A stretch of 42,272 bases of DNA from CAIYWZ01 sp964497925. Lineage in GTDB: Bacteria; Pseudomonadota; Alphaproteobacteria; CAIYWZ01. The number at the start of each line of letters is the position of its first letter. Position 1 is the first letter of the stretch. The stretch covers positions 1 to 42,272 of the forward strand of contig CAZCFE010000009.1 of the NCBI GenBank assembly GCA_964497925.1, in the 5' to 3' direction. Made by a program: the position numbers and the translations under genes. The notes under the pieces were generated by a model. The model was given only the letters and a program-made list of their open reading frames with translations, was not told the origin of the DNA and searched no databases. This document shows, piece after piece, positions 40,336 to 42,272 of this stretch.

Positions 40336-41652
40336 TTACTTCCTTTTATTTCTATAATTATTTGCACCTTGAAGAATTTCCTTTTGCAAAGATCTTCCAA
40401 TAGCCAGGGCATTTTTAGACACCGTTTTTGTGATTACACTTCCAGCGCCGACAATAGCACCATCTTCAATAGAAACTGGAGCAACCAAAGAGCTATTTGA
40501 TCCTATAAAAACACCATCTCCAATAAAAGTGTGATGTTTTGAAAATCCGTCATAGTTACATGTCACCGTTCCTGCTCCAATATTGGTTTTTTCACCAATT
40601 GTTGCATCTCCAACATAACTTAAATGGTTCACTTTTGCGCCTTTTTTTAAAGCACAGTTTTTAACTTCTACAAAATTTCCGACCCTTGATTTTTCTTCCA
40701 TAACAGTTGATGGACGTATCCTTGCAAAAGGACCCACTATACAATCTTTCTCTATGACAGCTCCTTCAACATAAGAAAAAGCTCTGATCCAGGCGCCACT
40801 TTTAATAGAAACACCAGGTCCAAAATAAACGTTAGGCTCAATTAAAACATCTTTCTCAATTTGGGTGTCATATGCAAAAAAAACAGAAGGAGGATCTTGA
40901 AGTGTAACTCCTAATTGAAGACATTTTTCCCTCATCCTATTTTGAAAGACAGACTCTACAAATGAAAGCTCTTCTCTTGTATTTACCCCAACAAGTTCTT
41001 CTTCATCCACCACAATATAGTTAACATGGTAACCATATGCATTTAATATTTCAATTAGTGATGTTAGATAGTACTCTTTCTTATGGTTATTCTTATCGAT
41101 TTTTGATAAAAATTTCTTTAATAAATCATATTTCACAAGCATACACCCACCAAAACAAAGAGAGATTTTCTTTTGATCAGGCGTTGCATCTAAAGACTCA
41201 ACAATTGACAAAACACCTCCATGCATATCGGTGAGCATTCTCCCATAAGGGGCTGAATTTTGAGGCTCCATACCCAATAATGTGCAATCTGATTTTGATT
41301 CTATTAATTTTTGTATTGTTAAATCAGTTAATAAAGGGGTGTCTCCATAAAGAATTAATACATATTCTGAAGTTATATTTTTATCTATTAAAAGATCCAT
41401 TCCAACTTTGACAGCATTTCCTGTTCCAAGCGGCTGCTCTTGAACAGCAAATTCAACATCAAGAAACGCACGTTCAACAACATTCTGAATCTCATCTGAA
41501 TCTTTTTTGACTACAACAACGGCTTTTTGAGTTAAAGATAAAACATGAAGAATTAAAGGTCTGTGCCCCACCTCGTGTAAAACCTTAGATTTTCTAGAAT
41601 TCATACGGGAACTATTTCCAGCGGCAAGAACTATGGAAATTACATTTTTCAA
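40336..41652 (-). CDS. glmU: Bifunctional UDP-GlcNAc pyrophosphorylase / GlcN-1-P acetyltransferase GlmU
   Basis: A 438-residue enzyme that acetylates glucosamine-1-phosphate and couples it to UTP. The N-terminal uridylyltransferase has LAAGNSSRMNSRKSKVLHEV, QEQPLGTGNAV and LYGDTPLLT. The C-terminal left-handed beta-helix has repeated hexapeptides with GPFARIRP, VGNFVEVKN, SYVGDATIGEKTNIGAGTV, CNYDGFSKH and GSNSSLVAPV. It is slightly shorter than the usual about 450 residues. It heads the leftward glmU-glmS-fliI-fliJ block and supplies UDP-GlcNAc for the Mur pathway encoded on the other side of the window. Confidence 0.97.
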   Translation of the reverse strand: MKNVISIVLAAGNSSRMNSRKSKVLHEVGHRPLILHVLSLTQKAVVVVKKDSDEIQNVVERAFLDVEFAVQEQPLGTGNAVKVGMDLLIDKNITSEYVLILYGDTPLLTDLTIQKLIESKSDCTLLGMEPQNSAPYGRMLTDMHGGVLSIVESLDATPDQKKISLCFGGCMLVKYDLLKKFLSKIDKNNHKKEYYLTSLIEILNAYGYHVNYIVVDEEELVGVNTREELSFVESVFQNRMREKCLQLGVTLQDPPSVFFAYDTQIEKDVLIEPNVYFGPGVSIKSGAWIRAFSYVEGAVIEKDCIVGPFARIRPSTVMEEKSRVGNFVEVKNCALKKGAKVNHLSYVGDATIGEKTNIGAGTVTCNYDGFSKHHTFIGDGVFIGSNSSLVAPVSIEDGAIVGAGSVITKTVSKNALAIGRSLQKEILQGANNYRNKRK

Positions 41653-41688
41653 GGCATAATACTCATAAAAAAGATTGGATTTCCTAAC

Positions 41689-41717
41689 AATATAATACAG
41701 CTATAATAATAAATCAA
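41689..41717 (-). promoter_or_regulatory. Probable promoter of glmU-glmS(-fliI-fliJ)
   Basis: Reading leftward, TTGATT (41717-41712), exactly 17 nt, TATATT (41694-41689), about 37 nt before the glmU start. Just upstream lies a small inverted repeat GGTGT/ACACC (41731-41746), probably part of the IS debris. Confidence 0.55.
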
Positions 41718-41768
41718 GAAGGTTATTAGGGTGTAAGTTCACACCTTTTTATTTCAAGATCAGAGTGT

Positions 41769-42032
41769 CTATGACGCTCCTATTAAACTTATATTATACC
41801 AAACACCAATCTGGGCCCAGTCGGCAAAATGCCGATAAACCGTATTCCAAAGACCATACTCAGGGGGTAAAAGTCGCCACTGTGCGCCGCTGCGAACTAT
41901 CCAAAACACCCCTTCTACAAACTGCCGACTTTTATCCTCGTTCTTCGTATGAATTTTAGGAAATTGCCTCAAATATTCATATATCTTTACCCAAGCTGTG
42001 TCTTTTATTAATCGTTTGTATGACATCATCAA
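41769..42032 (-). pseudogene. Truncated IS5-type transposase (N-terminal part)
   Basis: 87 codons matching the N-terminal DNA-binding domain (DUF4096-like) of IS5-superfamily transposases: FVEGVFWIVRSGAQWRLLP, then WNTVYRHFADWAQIGVW. The frame ends soon after that point and the whole DDE catalytic domain is missing, so it cannot transpose by itself. An ACGAGGA ribosome site and the left terminal end are intact upstream. The break point lies at about 41790, 30-40 nt before the glmU promoter region begins. Upstream, 42087-42234 is AT-rich non-coding sequence next to the 5S gene. Confidence 0.85.
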
Positions 42033-42049
42033 ATCCTCGTTTTATTCTT

Positions 42050-42086
42050 ATTCTATCATACGTTATTAAATTTCTCAACAGAGCCT
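42050..42086 (-). mobile_element. Surviving terminal inverted repeat and promoter of the IS5-type element
   Basis: Reading leftward from 42085, GGCTCTGTTGAGAAA resembles the GGC/GAGnCTGTTGA-type ends of IS5-family elements. Within it starts TTGAGA (42078-42073), which with TAGAAT (42055-42050) at 17-nt spacing forms a promoter for the transposase remnant. No matching opposite end was found near 41760, so the right end appears to be deleted. End assignment is by resemblance only. Confidence 0.5.
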
Positions 42087-42234
42087 AGGAACGATATGGT
42101 TGAAGTGAATGTCGACAGAAGCTAGTTAATGATCAAGAGATAAGTTTTTTTGATTATTGTTTGAATGAATATTTGGTTGAGAAATAAAAATGGTTGTATT
42201 AATTTTAGATATTAGAGTGTGGATAATTTATGAG

Positions 42235-42272
42235 GTTGGCGGCGACCGACTTTCCCGCGGCTTAGGCCGAAG
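42235..42272 (-). rRNA. 5S ribosomal RNA, 3' end only
   Basis: The reverse complement of the last 38 nt contains GGGAAAGTCGGTCGCCGCCAAC, cited in parts: GGGAAAGTCGG and TCGCCGCCAAC. This matches the conserved 3' end of alphaproteobacterial 5S rRNA (loop E/helix I region, GGGAGAGTAGGTCGCTGCCAG-like). The gene runs out of the window to the right. The 3' boundary at 42234/42235 is approximate. An rRNA operon on the minus strand is therefore expected beyond the edge. Confidence 0.85.

Noticed and set aside
41731..41746. GGTGT/ACACC hairpin followed by T5 as a terminator
   Set aside because: Only 5 bp, no upstream rightward gene to end, and it lies in IS debris.

Overview
The window comes from an AT-rich bacterium that is most likely an alphaproteobacterium. 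The evidence is the alphaproteobacterial-looking 3' end of a 5S rRNA at the right edge, an FtsL/FtsI/MurE/MurF/MraY series with alphaproteobacterial motif variants, and an alphaproteobacterial-style UvrA and XerC. The low GC, several uptake transporters of kinds common in intracellular bacteria, a very large repeat protein and IS debris suggest a host-associated lineage such as the Holosporales/Paracaedibacter group. That placement is inference; no taxonomic search was run.

Layout. 1-4338: 3' part of tRNA-Asp, convergent xerC, then rpsA with a clear terminator, an AmpG-type permease whose true start is unclear, and tRNA-Asn. 4376-15290: one tightly packed rightward run, Bcr/CflA transporter - rsmH - ftsL - ftsI - murE - murF - mraY - uvrA, mostly with 4-14 nt overlaps. 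This is the first half of a division/cell-wall cluster; instead of murD/ftsW/murG it runs into uvrA. 15291-18527: an exported polysaccharide-deacetylase-like gene with its own consensus promoter, a decayed partial copy of it, then uvrB. 18593-24559: sensorless chemoreceptor - tmk - aromatic amino acid permease, an exported beta-carbonic-anhydrase-like lipoprotein - tadA, a Bax-inhibitor-1 family membrane protein, and 3-hydroxyacyl-CoA dehydrogenase.

24556-35301 (leftward) is the outstanding feature: one uninterrupted gene for a 3581-residue protein, a quarter of the window. I recognise no known family in it. It is built of degenerate helical-looking repeats of at least two kinds and contains a 101-residue module present twice at about 84% identity. 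A divergent promoter region separates it from an MFS transporter (35508-36746).

36743-41652 is a leftward block, glmU - glmS - fliI - fliJ, combining UDP-GlcNAc synthesis (feeding the MurE/MurF/MraY pathway) with the flagellar export ATPase and its chaperone. With the chemoreceptor this implies a flagellar/chemotaxis capacity, at least ancestrally. The right edge holds a truncated IS5-type transposase with one recognisable terminal end and the 3' end of a 5S rRNA gene on the minus strand.

Promoters that can be seen are close to sigma-70 consensus, most with a 17-nt spacer. No CRISPR array, prophage or intact mobile element was seen. No gene-free stretch exceeds about 240 nt.
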